Source of the DNA: Amaurobius ferox
Taxonomy: Eukaryota > Arthropoda > Arachnida > Araneae > Amaurobiidae
Assembly (NCBI GenBank): GCA_951213105.1
Contig: OX578153.1
Span: forward strand, 55,738,020-55,802,019
Direction: 5' to 3'
DNA length: 64,000 bases
Shown here: positions 21,006 through 33,890 of the stretch, piece after piece
Numbering within the stretch: the stretch's first letter is position 1
Layout: the number at the start of each line of letters is the position of its first letter
The notes under the pieces: generated by a model
Database searches by the model: none
Seen by the model: only the letters and a program-made list of their open reading frames with translations
Told to the model about the DNA's origin: nothing
Program-made: the position numbers and the translations under genes

Positions 21006-21785
21006 CATGACTTTCCCTACAAACTTGAATACATTTACTCTTTATTTCTTTAATTCATTAAATTAAGTTTTATTGCACAATGTAATACGAAGGCTATTTT
21101 TAAAATTACGTTTTTATTTGGTAAATACGCGTATTTCAGAAGGCTGCATAACAAAAATTCAAGAAAGTAAAATATCTCGAGAACAACTTGTCTAGAGTAA
21201 AGTAATTGTGCTTATCTTGCTGTTTTATCGTCAAAAATTACGTCCAATCATTAACACAAGCATTTATTTCATACATATAAGCATACAAAATCTTTTATTT
21301 TAGCTTTTAATAATTTTTGTGAACGTTTTGCAAAAATCTCAGATTCTAACATTTCAAATAGTACTAAAACATAATCAGAATTAAGGTAACCTCAAAATGA
21401 CTTATCTACCAAATTTTTTGAAATTTGGTGAACAATATTTTTAGTTAGCGTGGATACATGCGATTTTTGCGAGTCATATCGCATGAAAAGCAGGTTCGTT
21501 TATCCAGAATCGTACAAAACTCTAATCAGCAGCAGGAACTTCCGCGAGTGACCTACCTACCAAATTTTATAAAATGTGGTCCATTATTTTTTCAGTTAAA
21601 GTGGATACTTGCATTGCACACAAAGGCACACACACAGAGAGTGAGAGAGACGTCATGCTAAAATTAATTTTTTCGTGTTCTAGAGTTCCCCAAACCTATA
21701 TATTCATCGAAGATTTGAGTTGCGATTTTTCCTGTGATTCCAGTATTTTTCCTGTACATTACCATATATTCCAGAGAAAGTAATA
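21006..21785 (+). mobile_element. LINE 3' tail (family A)
   Basis: Begins at the codons HDFPYKLEYIYSLFL followed by a stop (21,052), which I take as the conserved C-terminus of the LINE ORF2. The 3' UTR follows: 'AATATCTCGAGAACAACTTG', 'TTATCCAGAATCGTAC', 'CACACACAGAGAGTGAGAGA' and terminal 'ACCATATATTCCAGAGAAAG'. It has no more upstream coding sequence, so it is 5'-truncated. Confidence 0.75.
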
Positions 21786-21819
21786 AATGTTTCATATTAT
21801 TTCATATCGTTGTTAACAA

Positions 21820-21836
21820 TATATATATATATATAT

Positions 21837-21890
<54 letters not shown>
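21820..21890. repeat. (TA)n microsatellite
   Basis: Interrupted once by ACACACATA. The open frames across it encode only Ile/Tyr repeats and are not genes. Confidence 0.95.
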
Positions 21891-21893
<3 letters not shown>

Positions 21894-21899
21894 ACGTTT

Positions 21900-24010
21900 C
21901 AGAAGATGATAATGAGCTGAATATTTCAGAAACGATGCTGGAATCATCATGAAGGCCTGCAATAGTGGTTTTCTTTATCAGTTTGCCGAAATTATAAATA
22001 AAGTAGCTGGCAAAAACGAGCAACGTTTGCAGAAAGTTTTATAATGTACCTTTGTATTATTTATCCTGAAAACAGAATGGCTATTTTTTGCCACTAAAAC
22101 CGATTGATATCTTAAACTGGTGTTTTGCGCTGTTATTAACGAAATTCTTTTGTTGAGAAAAATATTATAACTTTAAGTAAAGTCTTCCTTATTCTTATGA
22201 AAATTCCTTTAACTTATTATAAATAGTTGAATTATATATCACAAATCTCTATGCCGTAGTATTGTGGAGTCCTACTTCTTATATGTAAGGAAATATAATT
22301 GTGTTTCAGTAACTGAATGAATTGTTGGTATGATTCGTGGCGGAAACATGGGTTCTTTTGCAAACAGACTCACTAACCCTGCAGGATAGATTCAGTAAAT
22401 TATTGAGTTCTGAAAACGAGAATATATAATTTTACTAGGAAAATACGACTTATGAAAGTGGTTTAAATGGTGAAAAGGATGCTATCGTGTATAAAAAAAG
22501 CAGAGAAATGATGAGGCATATATTTGGAATTTATTTTAAGACAGTGGAAGAAACGACATTAAAAAAACGATATGTAGAATATGTAAGCAGGTGTATTCAT
22601 ATTTATCTTCGTCGAAAATACGTTAAGATGGAGACGGAATTGTTTGCAGAGTCAATAATTTTGGGTAGTCAATAAAGCGTGGGTGCTTTCGTGACCTTAT
22701 TTCTAAAGTCGACTGATTGACTTACGCAGAATTGTTTGGTTTATGCGGAAGATATTTGTTTTTTTCCTTCCACGTGTAAATTTTGCATTAACGTTAAGGA
22801 AGATATAGTAATGATTCCATATAATATATGATATATAGCTATATAACTCAGTGAGATATTCAATATTTTCGATTATTGAAACGGACGCATATTTGAACAT
22901 TATAGAAGAAATAGTTGATAAAGTTAGCAACTAATAAAATTTAGTATTAGCATTTAGCACTGCTAATAAAAAATAGCTTTAATTACCATGAGTAATTAAA
23001 GATTACTCGGGTTTTCTAGGAAATAAAATTGCAGACCGCCTGGATTTCGAGCAAACATCAATTACTCTGTTCAGAGTACGAAGTTATCACATTCTCTTTT
23101 ATAGCTAAAGTCACATCTAAATGTTAATACCATAATAGAGCGGCAACAGCAATGTAATGAACGTAAAAAGAAGAAAAACTTTTAACTATCATTCCAGAGC
23201 AAATCAAGAGCAACTGATTTTAATCAGAGGGAATTGTTATAGATTTTCCTTGAGCACGGCTGTTTCCCAACCTATCTGTACAAAATTTAAAAAAATGCAC
23301 GAAAACTGAATGTAAGGTGAACGTGGATCTCCGATATATTTAGTATTTGACTGTCAACTTACAGAGAACTAACAGCTTAAAAGGCCCAGTACACAACATT
23401 TGCCAATACGGACCAACAAACTTCTGGGTAATAACTGGGCTGAACTGGTAAATAAATCTATAATTCAAATATTAGAGTATAACGAACATGAATATAAATA
23501 CTTTATAATTGTTTTGTGGGAAATAAAGTACCATTTATGAGTATGCAAAAATAATTTTTATATTTTATTAATTTGAACATATTTTTCCAAACAAAAAATG
23601 TTTGTCCGAGCGAGTGCTTGCTTCACATACTTTTGCACGAAATATCTTCTAAATCATAAAAACGTATTTAAAGAGTAAGAGAGAGAATTTTTTCAATAAA
23701 ATATCCAATTTCCAGATAAATAAATTTTTGATCTCTCACAGTTTTCGATGAGTCATCGACAGTCTTCTTCAAAGTCAAAATAGTATGAAAATTTTATGTT
23801 TTTAAGATTGCAATGCTTATATCTCAAAAACTAGAAGTGCAAACTATAAAGAGTACAAGTAATTTGTAGCTTATTATAAGCCCAATAAGGATATGTAGTT
23901 GGATTCCAGATCGATTTCTTAGTTTACAAAATAGGGTTGTTTTAATATTGATATATAAATACATTGACCTTCTAAAGTTTTCCAATGCAGGAGAAGGTGC
24001 TAAAATTAAA
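21900..24010. other. Gene-free AT-rich stretch
   Basis: I see no coding homology or clear repeat structure. Short open frames (for example 22,487-22,675) lack recognisable motifs. Confidence 0.4.
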
Positions 24011-24014
24011 AAAA

Positions 24015-24668
24015 AATCTGATGTGGGTAGCACATTGCTTTCCCTGCAGTCTTATATTAACGCTCTCTTTATTTCTTCAATTATTCATTAAATTAAGTTT
24101 AATTACACAAAATACCAGTCATAATTATTTTACATTACACTGAATTTGCACTTTTAATTCGAAATATCTTATCATTTGTTAACTGAACTTATTTTCAAAA
24201 GTGACGTAACGCAAATGCGAAGAAACTAAACTATCTCGAGAATAGTTAGAGTAATGGGGTTGGACTTTTTGTTTTCGTCTTCAAAAATTCCCATAAAATA
24301 AGCCCTTAATTGATAAATTATACGTAGTTTTATAATTTAGGTAGGCCATTTCATAAAAAGGGCGGGTTCTTTTACCCCGAATCGTAACCAAAACTAATCA
24401 GTACCGGGTTAGCAAATATAAGTGACTTAACTAAAATATTTTATGAAATTGGTTTCATTCATTGAACTGTAGAGTAGATACATACATTGCACAGACAGGC
24501 ACACAGACAGACAGACACATATACAGACTTCACGTTAAAAATAGATTTTTCGTGTTCTAGATTTCCCGTAACGTGTAGATCCGTTGAAAACTCAGAAAAC
24601 TCGAGTTGCGATTTTCGACACGTTCCAATATTTTACCTATACATCACCATGTATTGCAAGGAAAGTAA
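24015..24668 (+). mobile_element. LINE 3' tail (family A)
   Basis: Starts 'AAATCTGATGTGGGTAGCACA', the same truncation neighbourhood as the other copies, and ends 'CACCATGTATTGCAAGGAAAG'. Internal landmarks are the same as at 21,006-21,785. Confidence 0.75.
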
Positions 24669-24712
24669 TAAAATTGATAATCTGTCTGTGTGTTTATTTG
24701 AGGATAAATGTG

Positions 24713-25091
24713 TTGTTGTTGAGACCCAGACCGTCCGACCTGCCAGAAAGGTGTAAAGTAACCGTTTGGACGGCCGGGAAGTGCCACCCAATTTAGACCG
24801 GAATCCAGTGGGGGAGGCATCCACAGGGACCGTACCCTCCTTCCCCTACCACCAACCTCTCGGAAGGACTTACGGACCCACATGTTTAACGTGATCGTAC
24901 TCCGAATGAACATGCCGGCAGATGTGGCAGCGTGCAAATCCAGCGCGCAAACCACCGGGCTACAGCTCCCGAAAAGCGCCAACAGCACACGGTGTTCCCA
25001 GGTGATTACCCACCCAAGTACTAACCGCGCCCGATGCTGCTTGACTTCGGTGATCTAACGAGAACCGGTGTTTTCTGCACGGTAAAGCTTA
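24713..25091 (-). mobile_element. Chimeric SINE: 5S rRNA head plus tRNA-like head and family-1 body
   Basis: On the minus strand, in order: a 5S rRNA-like head (25,085 to 24,977), a short tRNA-like remnant with an A-box (TAGCCCGGTGGTTTGCGCGC) whose B-box has been lost, the family-1 body, the 3' hairpin with arms GGCCGTCC and GGACGGTC, and a CAA tail (TTG repeats at the left). Probable target duplication: AGGATAAATGTG at about 24,701-24,712 and AGGATAGATGTG at about 25,091-25,102, one mismatch. Transcription would start from the internal 5S promoter. Confidence 0.85.
24977..25085 (-). pseudogene. 5S rRNA-derived segment
   Basis: Minus strand reads CACCGGTTCTCG, then GATCACCGAAGTCAAGCAGC (5S A-box), TCGGGCGCGGTTAGTACTTG, GGGTGGGTAATCACCTGGGA (C-box, usually GGATGGGTGACCGCCTGGGA) and ACACCGTGTGCTGTTGGC, which is the 5S 3' end. 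The first roughly 20 nt of 5S are diverged. It is part of the SINE above, not a 5S gene. Confidence 0.85.
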
Positions 25092-25249
25092 GGATAGATG
25101 TGTGTGTTTATTTGCCTCATCATAACAGGAGTACGACTGCACAGTATTAGATGAAATTTTCGGGTATACTTAAAATAGACCCATTTAAAATTTTGCACAT
25201 GTTTCGAGTTTTCTAGACCTGGGGTTATTCAGATAATAACAAGAAAACT

Positions 25250-28200
25250 CAATCATGCATAAAATATTGATTACGAAATACATTCCAACTTCCATGAAAT
25301 TTTATTTAAACATCTCTAAAATGCTATACATTTCTCGGTATTATTTTTAAAATTATCAAAATACTACATTCATTTATTATAATTGAAAACTTGAAACTTC
25401 ATCGAAAAAAATGAACTTCATTCAAATGACGGCATTGAAATATAAATTGCCTGGTTTAAACATCTCTAAAATGCAATACATTCCTCGGTAATATTTTTAA
25501 AATTATCAAAATACTACAATAATTTATTATATTTGAAAACTTCATCGAAAACAAATGAAATTTATTCAAATGACATCATCGAAATATAACACGTCTGGCT
25601 CTCTCTATAAAAGCAGCATTTCATTTATAAACATTTTTTCATTCATTCCATTCATCACAATACTATAATAATTAATTTTATTTAAAATTTAAAATCATGG
25701 AGGTACAAGTAATTTAACTCTACGCTCGAAACTTCATCAAAAAATCGTTTGCTTCACTATACAATCAATGATTGTTTCATTCATATCAACTATATTGCAG
25801 ATTCCATGAGCAAAATAACTTTGCGTTAAAGAAAAACAGCAATTCTTATACAACTCATTCTACATATTTTGCTGTTTTCCTTTTACATAAGTGAAAAGTA
25901 GGCTTCGTTGTAGAAATAATCAAATTTGGATGATCATTTAAACTTAACTATATTGTATATGCGTTGTTTCAGGATACAGATGCACATAATTTAAGCAAAA
26001 ACAAGAAAGATCAATCATGCTTAAAGCATTGATTATGAAACACTTTACAACTTCAATGCAATTTTATTAAACAAGTTTGAAATGCAATACATTCCTCGGT
26101 AATATTTTAAAACTTATCACAATACTACATTAATTTATTATATTTGAAAACTTAAAGCTTCATCGAAAATAATGAACTTCATTCAAATGGCGGCATTAAC
26201 ATATAAATCGCCTGGTTTAAACATCTCTAAAATGCGATACATTCCTCGGAAGTATTTTTAAAACTATCATAATACTACGATAATTTATTATATTTGAAAA
26301 CTTCATCGGAAACAACTGAAATTCATTCAAATGACGTCATAGGAAAAATAACACGCCTGGATCTCTCTATAAAAACAGCATTTTATTCATAACATATTCC
26401 CATTCACTTCATTCATCACAATACTATAATAATTTATTTTATTTAAAAATTAAGACCATGCAACTACAAGTAATTAAACACTATGCTTAAAACTTCATCG
26501 AAAAAAATCGTCTTTCTCTTTATAAAATCAATGAATATTCATTCATATCAGCTATGCAGACTCCATGGGCTAAATAATTTTCTGTTAAAGAAATACAGCA
26601 ATTCTAATACAACTCATTCTACATATTTTGCTTTTTACATTTTACATAAGTGAAAAATAGGCTTCGTTGTAGAAATAATCATATTTGGATGATCATTTAA
26701 ACTCAAATATATTGCAATTGCGTTGTTTCAGTATGTAAATGCACAGAATTTAAGCAAAAATAAAGTGGTATTAGGACGTATACAACACTCAATATGATTT
26801 AAAAAGAACTTAAAAAATCACGATTTTGAGACAAGATGGATGCCATATATAATTCTGAAGTGGGTCATGTGATCGTTTCATATCATGGTCACGTGATCGC
26901 TTCATATAAGAGGTGTAATTATTATTTTAATTTTTATTTAAAAAACTACTGAATATATTTTGCTGAAATTTTTTTTATATATTACATGGAACACTTTGAA
27001 TATTACCTAAAATTTTCGAAGCAATTTGTGAATTTTAAATCCGCTTAAATATGTTTGAAAAAGTAGGTCCCATAGGGCTCAATGTATTTTATTTTTTCAA
27101 CCCGGGTTCAATCCAAAACTAATTTTGTGATATTATTAATTTATATTCCCATGAGTCCTACAGACTGTCTGAACAACATACTAAAATTTCAATTTGATTA
27201 AGTCATTTTTATGACAGTTATCGTGCTAAAGGACAGACAGACAGACAGAGAGACAGAATAAACAAAGTCATAAACACTTTTCAACTTGTTGTAAAGTGTT
27301 AATAAAGCGGTTTTAGGACGGATACAACACTGAATATGAATTAAAAAGTACTTTGAAAATCACGATTTCGACACAAGAGGAATGCTATATTTTATTTTGA
27401 AGTGGAACACGTGATCTCTTCATATAATGATCACATAACCTCTTCATATAAAGGATGTAATTACTATTTTAATTTTTATTTAAAAAACTACTGAATATAT
27501 TCTGCTGATTTTTTATATATTTTATGGGAAAATTCGAATATTTCCTTAAACTTTCGAAGCAATTTGTGAATTTTAAATTCGCTTAAAAAATGTTTGAAAA
27601 ATTAGGTCCCATAGGGTTCAATGTATTTCATTTTCTCAACCCGGGTTCAATCCAGAACTAATTGGGTGATATCATTCTTTTATATTCCCATAGGTCCCTC
27701 AAACCGTCTGAACAACATAATAAAATTTCATTTTGATAAAGTCACTTTTACGGCAGTTATTGTGCTGACGGACGGACAGACGGACAGACAGACCAAATGA
27801 ATGAACAAAGTCATAAACAATTTTAAACTATGTTGTAAAGTGTTAATAAACAAGACAGTTCAATGGTGCAAAAAGCATCTATTATGAAACACTTTCCAAC
27901 TTCACTACAATTTTATATAAACATCTCTAAAATGCGATACATTCCTCGGTAATATTTTTTAAATTATCATAATACTACAATAATTTATTATATTTGAAAA
28001 CTTCATCGAAAACAAATGAACTTCATTCAAATGACTTCATCGAAATATAAATCGCCTCCATATAAAAGCAGCATTTCATTCATAAACATTTTTCCAATCG
28101 TTTCATTCATTATAATACTATAATATTTTATTTTATTTAAAAATTGGAAAAATTATTATCTACCATATTTATTTTAGAATGTGAAACCTCTCTTATATAT

Positions 28201-28695
28201 AAAATAATTAAACTCTTGGAAAGATATTTATTATATAATATATCTCTTTTATCTTTCTGGGGGATATAGCAGGAGTCAGAATTTAATTGCATTTGTTTTT
28301 CTCCCTATATTAAATAATTTTTATTTAAAAAACTACCTAATATATTTTATTGAATTTTTATTATATATTTTATGGGATAATTTGAATATTTCCTAAAATT
28401 TTCGAAGCAACTAGTGAATTTTAAATTCGCTTAAAAAATGTTTGAAAAATTAGGTCCCATAGGGTTCAATGTATTTCATTGTTTCAACCCGGGTTCAATC
28501 CAAAACTAATTGGGTGATATTATTCATTTATATTCCTATAGGTTCCACAGACCGTCTGAAAAACATACTAAAATTTCATTTTGATGAAGTCATTTTTACG
28601 GCAGTTATCGTGCTAACGGACAGACAGACAGACAGGCAGACAGACAGAATGAACAAGGTCATAAACACTTTTCAACTATGTTATAAAGTGTTAAT
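25250..28695. repeat. Composite tandem array of two alternating units (R1 about 700 bp, R2 about 540 bp)
   Basis: R1 (25,250-25,970; 26,005-26,760; partial 27,848-28,140) shares 'ACATCTCTAAAATGC', 'ATACATTCCTCGG', 'CTTCATCGAAAA' and 'TATAAAAGCAGCATTTCATT'. R2 (26,763-27,303; 27,304-27,844; partial 28,315-28,693) shares 'ATACAACACT-AATATG', 'CAACCCGGGTTCAATCCA', a GACA/CAGA microsatellite and the end 'GTAAAGTGTTAATAAA'. No coding potential. An inverted R2-R1 copy lies at 45,080-46,085. The CCCGGGTTCAATCC word resembles a tRNA B-box but has no partner A-box that I can find. Confidence 0.7.
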
Positions 28696-28699
28696 AAAA

Positions 28700-29144
28700 A
28701 CGAACTATTAAACCTCCTTCTATGGAGATGGCACTATGCAAACAATATTTGTTCCACCAAATTATTTTAAACAAAATGATGTTTCGTGGCTAAGCGAGGG
28801 AATTAAACTTTGTGAGTATATATTTGTAAAAAGAAATATTATGTTCTTTCCCTCTTTCAAACTACTTCATATGCTCGTAGTGGCCGCGAATTCGCTGGCG
28901 AGGCATTGTTACAATCAAGGTGCGTAAACGCAATCGAAATCCAAGGCAAGTTTTATTCATGAAAACGAGGTTCGCTCCTTATATACACCACCGTGATGCT
29001 CAGTTTCAATGCGCTGTAGTTCTGACTATTCATTAATTGGCTGCGAATTTTTTATCATTTGCATATTCGGTCGAAAGGTGTTTGTATATAAAGTTTCATT
29101 ACTATCTGATTATTTAGTGGGGTGAGTAGATTTTTAGTCTTAGA

Positions 29145-29191
<47 letters not shown>

Positions 29192-29687
29192 TGTATAAAT
29201 GAGTGAAAGATACAAAATTCCAGAAAATCACACGAATAAGGCGCTATGCTGCACTACAATGTGGATTTTAATATCATACCAGAAAAATATAAAAATGAAA
29301 GAAAGCAATATATCAAAGATTGGCCGGGGGGGTTGTGACCCCCACTCCCCGGTTAAGCCAGCTTGCGTCTAGACAACACTCCCGGTAGCCGATATATTGC
29401 ACAAAGATGAATACCGAAGTATCAAAATTTCAAAAGGATTATAAAAAGGATTCCAAAAAAAAAGAATTTTAAAAAGTAGGTTACAGATCATGTAAGTGTG
29501 GAGTACCCAGAAGACACGTATTTTAAAAAACTGTACTATGTCTACTCTCACTAAACTAAAGGCAATAAGAAACCAAACATATAGATTTTAATGATCAAAG
29601 CAGATACCATACCATAACCACTATCCACCATGACGAATCCAGCACCAATACATCTGCTAGACATTATATATATATATGTGTATAATG

Positions 29688-29723
<36 letters not shown>

Positions 29724-30225
29724 AATGTTTTAACGGAATTGCATTTCTAATTCCATTATATCATTACGGCCTTTTAATTTAACGAATTTAGATCATTGAT
29801 ATTTTCAAATTCTTACGCATTCTGTTTTACTTTGGTGAAAAATTTTAAGATCCATATATTGTTGTGCAGGTATATATGGATATAAATCTTCTAATCTACG
29901 AAAAGATAAATAGTGCTATGTGGAAAACCACACGTCCCGTAAGGACGCTAAGTAGGCCGTTCACGTAAAGTGGAGTAAGTAAAAAAATACATAATACAAG
30001 TAAGTAAAATGAAGAGACTTAATTTAAGAACAATAACAAAAAAATTATTTATTAAGATAAAACCTCATTTAGCATTTTAACATCTGTAATTCACATACTA
30101 TCATACTTAGTGTAATACATTAAAATATATAAATTCCCTTCATTCTATTATCAGAATATGAGTTTTACAATTATTACCTATCCAGATACATTAAATCACT
30201 AATCTTACATGCCATTGTCTTATGG
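28700..30225. other. Gene-free stretch with two (AT)n runs
   Basis: Contains (AT)n at 29,143-29,188 and 29,664-29,720, otherwise no recognisable gene. A TATA-like word at about 28,979 with a CTCAGTTT word 28 bp on could be chance. Confidence 0.45.
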
Positions 30226-30229
30226 CCCA

Positions 30230-30690
30230 GGTTAACCTTATTTAGAGGGTATTTTCCTCCCGTTCGTCTCTGTAACGCTTGGCGAGGGATTTGGCGGGAT
30301 ATCGCAAATTGGCGACTTTTTTTAATGTTGCGAATTTGATGAAAATGTTGCCAACTCGCTAAAAAGTCTCTAAAGTTATAGGAATGATGCCAAATTAATG
30401 AAGTTAATGTAGTTTTGAAAGGGGATAGTATTGGAATGGTATTTTGGTAGCTTTTGACTGTTAGTTCAACCACCCTACTTGACAACAAATTTCACGACTT
30501 TATGAAATGTGGCCAACTTGCTCACATATCGCCAAATTAACGAAAATATCATCAAATTGATAAAACTGTTGTCAAGTTGATAAAAGTGACACCGCATCAA
30601 TGAAAATAATTGCTTTTTGAAAGATGATAGTATTGTAATGATTTTTCAGTAGCGATTGTTTCTTAGTCTAACTGTCCCACATTCCAACAT
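30230..30690 (-). repeat. Dispersed GGCGAC-word repeat block
   Basis: Degenerate repeats of 'TTTGGCGACATTTT' and 'TTTGGCAACATTTTCGT', ending in a conserved 'CTCGCCAAGCGTTACAG-GACG' word on the minus strand. The same module lies in the 3' UTR of the LINE at 52 kb (52,130-52,290) and at 31.8-32.35, 34.2-34.5, 39.6-40.6 and 41.3-41.85 kb. Confidence 0.6.
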
Positions 30691-33600
30691 ATTTGGCGAC
30701 TTTTTTTCGAAAAATAAGATATTTCTTAAAATGCGGCCACATTGCTAAAAATGTCAACAAATTGATGAAAACTGAACTAAATAAATGAAAATGACATCAA
30801 ATTGATAGAGTTGAAGATCAAAGCATAAATAATTAGGATTTTAATTTATAATTTGATGAACGAATTGGAATTAAAACTAATTGATAAACTCCTGATATAT
30901 TAAATATGATACAATAGAGTCTGTCTGTCTGTCAACTTTTCAGAAATGTCGCAAAATTATGAAAACAATGTAAAATTGTCAAACATTCAACAACTAAGGA
31001 TATTTGCAGTATTAATAGATTAAATTTTCTTGAAACATCTTGTCATATTGAGGGTAATATTAACTCAATATACTTCATTCAAAATATAGCAAGTTTAACT
31101 GTTCGTGGGGCACAAGTTTAACTGGGGTATCGAGAATGTTTGTAAATTATATTGAGATTTGTGAAAGAAAGGTATATTATATAAATTTCGTTAGAATCTA
31201 TACATTTCATTTGGCTACAAACTTGGCAGTTAGGAGACAATTTTGACGACTTTCTTAAAATGCTACCAAATTAAAAAAAATTACGTGAAATGATGTAAAC
31301 CTTTATCAGAAATGTAAATATGATCGAACAGTGTTCTAAGGTCTATTGTTACAATATTATTATTTAGCCAGTATATTATTATTTGTAAAGTGTAGTAGTA
31401 ATATTTATATGTCTAAACAAATTATAGAGTCAAGTGATTAAGAAGTATTAATTTCTTAACTTGACACCAGAAGAAAGCAAATTGGCAATTATATCATCAA
31501 TGCAAAATATATGAAAAAATCTGATGTGTGCAGCACATGACTTTCCTTATATAATGCAATGGATTTACTAGTTTTACACTCGAAAAAAATGTATAAGACC
31601 CACGGCGCATCGTTGAATTGTACATTTAGCGATTTTCCAGATGACAACCTGTAAAATTTTTTTCAAAATACTCAATTGACGTATACTTCGCGCAATTCTA
31701 AATAAACAATCATCAATATTGATAGCATCCTCATTAAGCGATATAGCACATATATTAAAGTGTTTTAATAATTATGTAATCCTTTAGACGTAATTTTCAT
31801 TAATTATCGTCATTTTAGCAATTTTGCAGATATTTTTGTCAATCTGGGGCGAAATATCACCAAGTTGGCAATACTTTGCAAAATTATTCGCTAGGTTTGC
31901 CAAATACATCTCCAAGTGTTACAGACAAGCATAGAGAAGAGTATTCCTTATATACTAAAATGTATTGACATCATATGACGGATATCAGAATATGAGAGAC
32001 ATTACTTCCCATTTGGTGTCACTTTTATCAATTTGGCGATATTTTTGTCATTTTAGCAACATTTATAATAGTCGCCAAATTAGCGACGTCTCGCTAAGTT
32101 TCTCGCAAAGCGTTACGGACGGAAAAATGTGTTATTAGTATAGCCTACACTTATGTTCTTTCCAAGATATTGAACTTTCATCATCTTCTCGTAATTTTCA
32201 TTAATTTAGCGACATTTTTGATGAATTTAGCGTCATTTTCAATTTGGCAACATATTCGTTCATTTAGCAACATTTGAAAAAGTCGACAAGTTGGCAACAT
32301 TCCGCCAAAATCTCGCCAATCGATAAGGACGGAGAAATAAGTTATTATTGTTGCAGATAAATGACTATTGGCGTCCAAATACAAATGTATTAGCTAAAGT
32401 ATATTTTCTCCTGAATAGAACTAGCTAGATTCACGAGACTGATGTCTCTAAATTTATGACATGATATTACTTATGAAAAGTGGACATATTTCGCAATAGT
32501 TAGTATTTTTTTTATTTTATATGATTTGTTTTAGTTTTTTTTAAAAATGTGCAATATCTCGAGAACGGTTCATGCTAGTGTTCTAAAATTTATGTCAATC
32601 GTTTTCTAATAAAAAATTACATTTAAAATGGTTATTTGCGTAACTTTATTACAGGTTTTCATTTTTTGACGATTTTTTCAAAATTTCACTTGAAAATTTA
32701 GGGCCGTTCTGAACATTCAATTTCGTATAAAAGCAATAGGCTTCAGATATACATGAATTGTAATTTTTGTACAAAATTTCGTTCGAATCGGTCCATTCGT
32801 TCATCAGTTATCATCGCCAAAGTCTCACTGACACCAAAACACACAGCACACACACACACATACACACATACACCCCCACACACACATACACACATAGACA
32901 TCACCACAAAATGTTCGATGAAGGATGTTGATCAAGAATGCTTGATACGTGCTCTCCCGTCGAAAACTCGAATTCGAATTTTCGACCCCGTCACAATACT
33001 TTCCGTATACATTAAATGCATAGAAGGAAAGCAATTACCGTTAAAGAACTTAAAACAAAATATTTGATAATAAATCTTTCAAAAATATCTGAGATGTAAA
33101 AAAGGGGGTGGGAGAAGTGGGGGAAGGGTGTAAAAAATTCGTAAAAAAAGAGGAAGAAATTTTCCAATTCAGCTTATTCTCTCGCATGCAAATCTGACAG
33201 ACAAACCTGACAGAATAAATAATCAGAAGTACAAATGATTGCACTACATCTAATTCTAGTTCCAAGTTCAAAACAAATGTTAGTTCTTATGTGGAAAATA
33301 TGAAGATGTATTTATTCTCTTTCATTTTTATTCATACGAGTATATTAGATCTGTCATATACATATATAAATAATGCTTCCCTTGTAATTAATGCTAAATT
33401 CCCTCGCAACTGAGTCCGATTTGTTGCAATAAAATAATGCCTTTGAAGAAAAAAGAAACAAAGTCAAGTTACTTCATTTCCTAAAGGTGTATTTCCACAT
33501 ATAGCTGTGGATATTTAAAAGAAAGAATAACTGTTTCAGGTTTCATTGAAACAAAAAATAACTGCAGTGTGGCTTAACTCGACTTTCTAATACCAAAATC

Positions 33601-33760
33601 CATTTTTACGTAGCTTGTAGTCTTTCTTAAATTTTATAAGAAAAATTTTGAAAAATCGGTATTATGAGTCCAAATGATTACAATTATAGCGTGTAACCTT
33701 TCACTTTAAAGGGCTGGAAACGATCTTTCAATTTTTACCATACTTGATAATTTACACCCC
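30690..33760 (+). repeat. Segmental duplication, copy 1
   Basis: Closely matches 40,526-43,240 in direct orientation across a GGCGAC block, an AT-rich spacer, a LINE tail (31,512-33,040) and a further roughly 700 bp ending in a C-rich run and 'CATACTTGATAAT'. Copy 1 has about 350 bp (30,832-31,187) that copy 2 lacks, the junction in copy 2 being 'AATAATTAG|TTAGAATC'. Confidence 0.75.
31512..33040 (+). mobile_element. LINE 3' tail (family B)
   Basis: Begins 'AAATCTGATGTGTGCAGCACA' and 'GACTTTCCTTATATAATG', the same codons that end the LINE ORF at 52,366 (HDFPYIM). The 3' UTR includes the GGCGAC repeats, a CA microsatellite (32,845-32,895) and the terminal 'CGAATTTTCGACCCCGTCAC' and 'AAGGAAAGC'. 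Confidence 0.7.
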
Positions 33761-33890
33761 CCCCCCCCCCCGAGGGTGGATGACGTCAGGAAAAAAAAGT
33801 ACACCCCTCTATTTTTAACAACAGTGATACCCTTCACTTTAAAGGGTTTGAAGAAATCTTTCAATTTTTACCATACTTGATAATGTACTG
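33756..33890. repeat. Poly-C run and small internal duplication
   Basis: A run of about 17 C at 33,756-33,772, followed by a partial duplication of 'CCTTTCACTTTAAAGGG ... CATACTTGATAAT' (33,697-33,755 and 33,830-33,885). Confidence 0.7.

Noticed and set aside
21006..21785. Reading the LINE tails as MITEs with ACTTTCC/GGAAAGT inverted ends
   Set aside because: The apparent left end is coding sequence (HDFPY) of the LINE C-terminus, matched by the LINE at 52.4 kb, so the inverted match is probably coincidence.
27100..27125. B-box-like CCCGGGTTCAATCC in the R2 repeats as a tRNA-derived promoter
   Set aside because: No A-box at a suitable distance upstream and no tRNA-like fold.
25250..28695. 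CRISPR-like regular repeats
   Set aside because: Units are hundreds of bases long with no repeat-spacer structure; the setting is eukaryotic.
28975..29010. TATATA and CTCAGTTT words resembling a promoter
   Set aside because: No supporting elements or coding sequence; TATA-like words are frequent in this AT-rich DNA.
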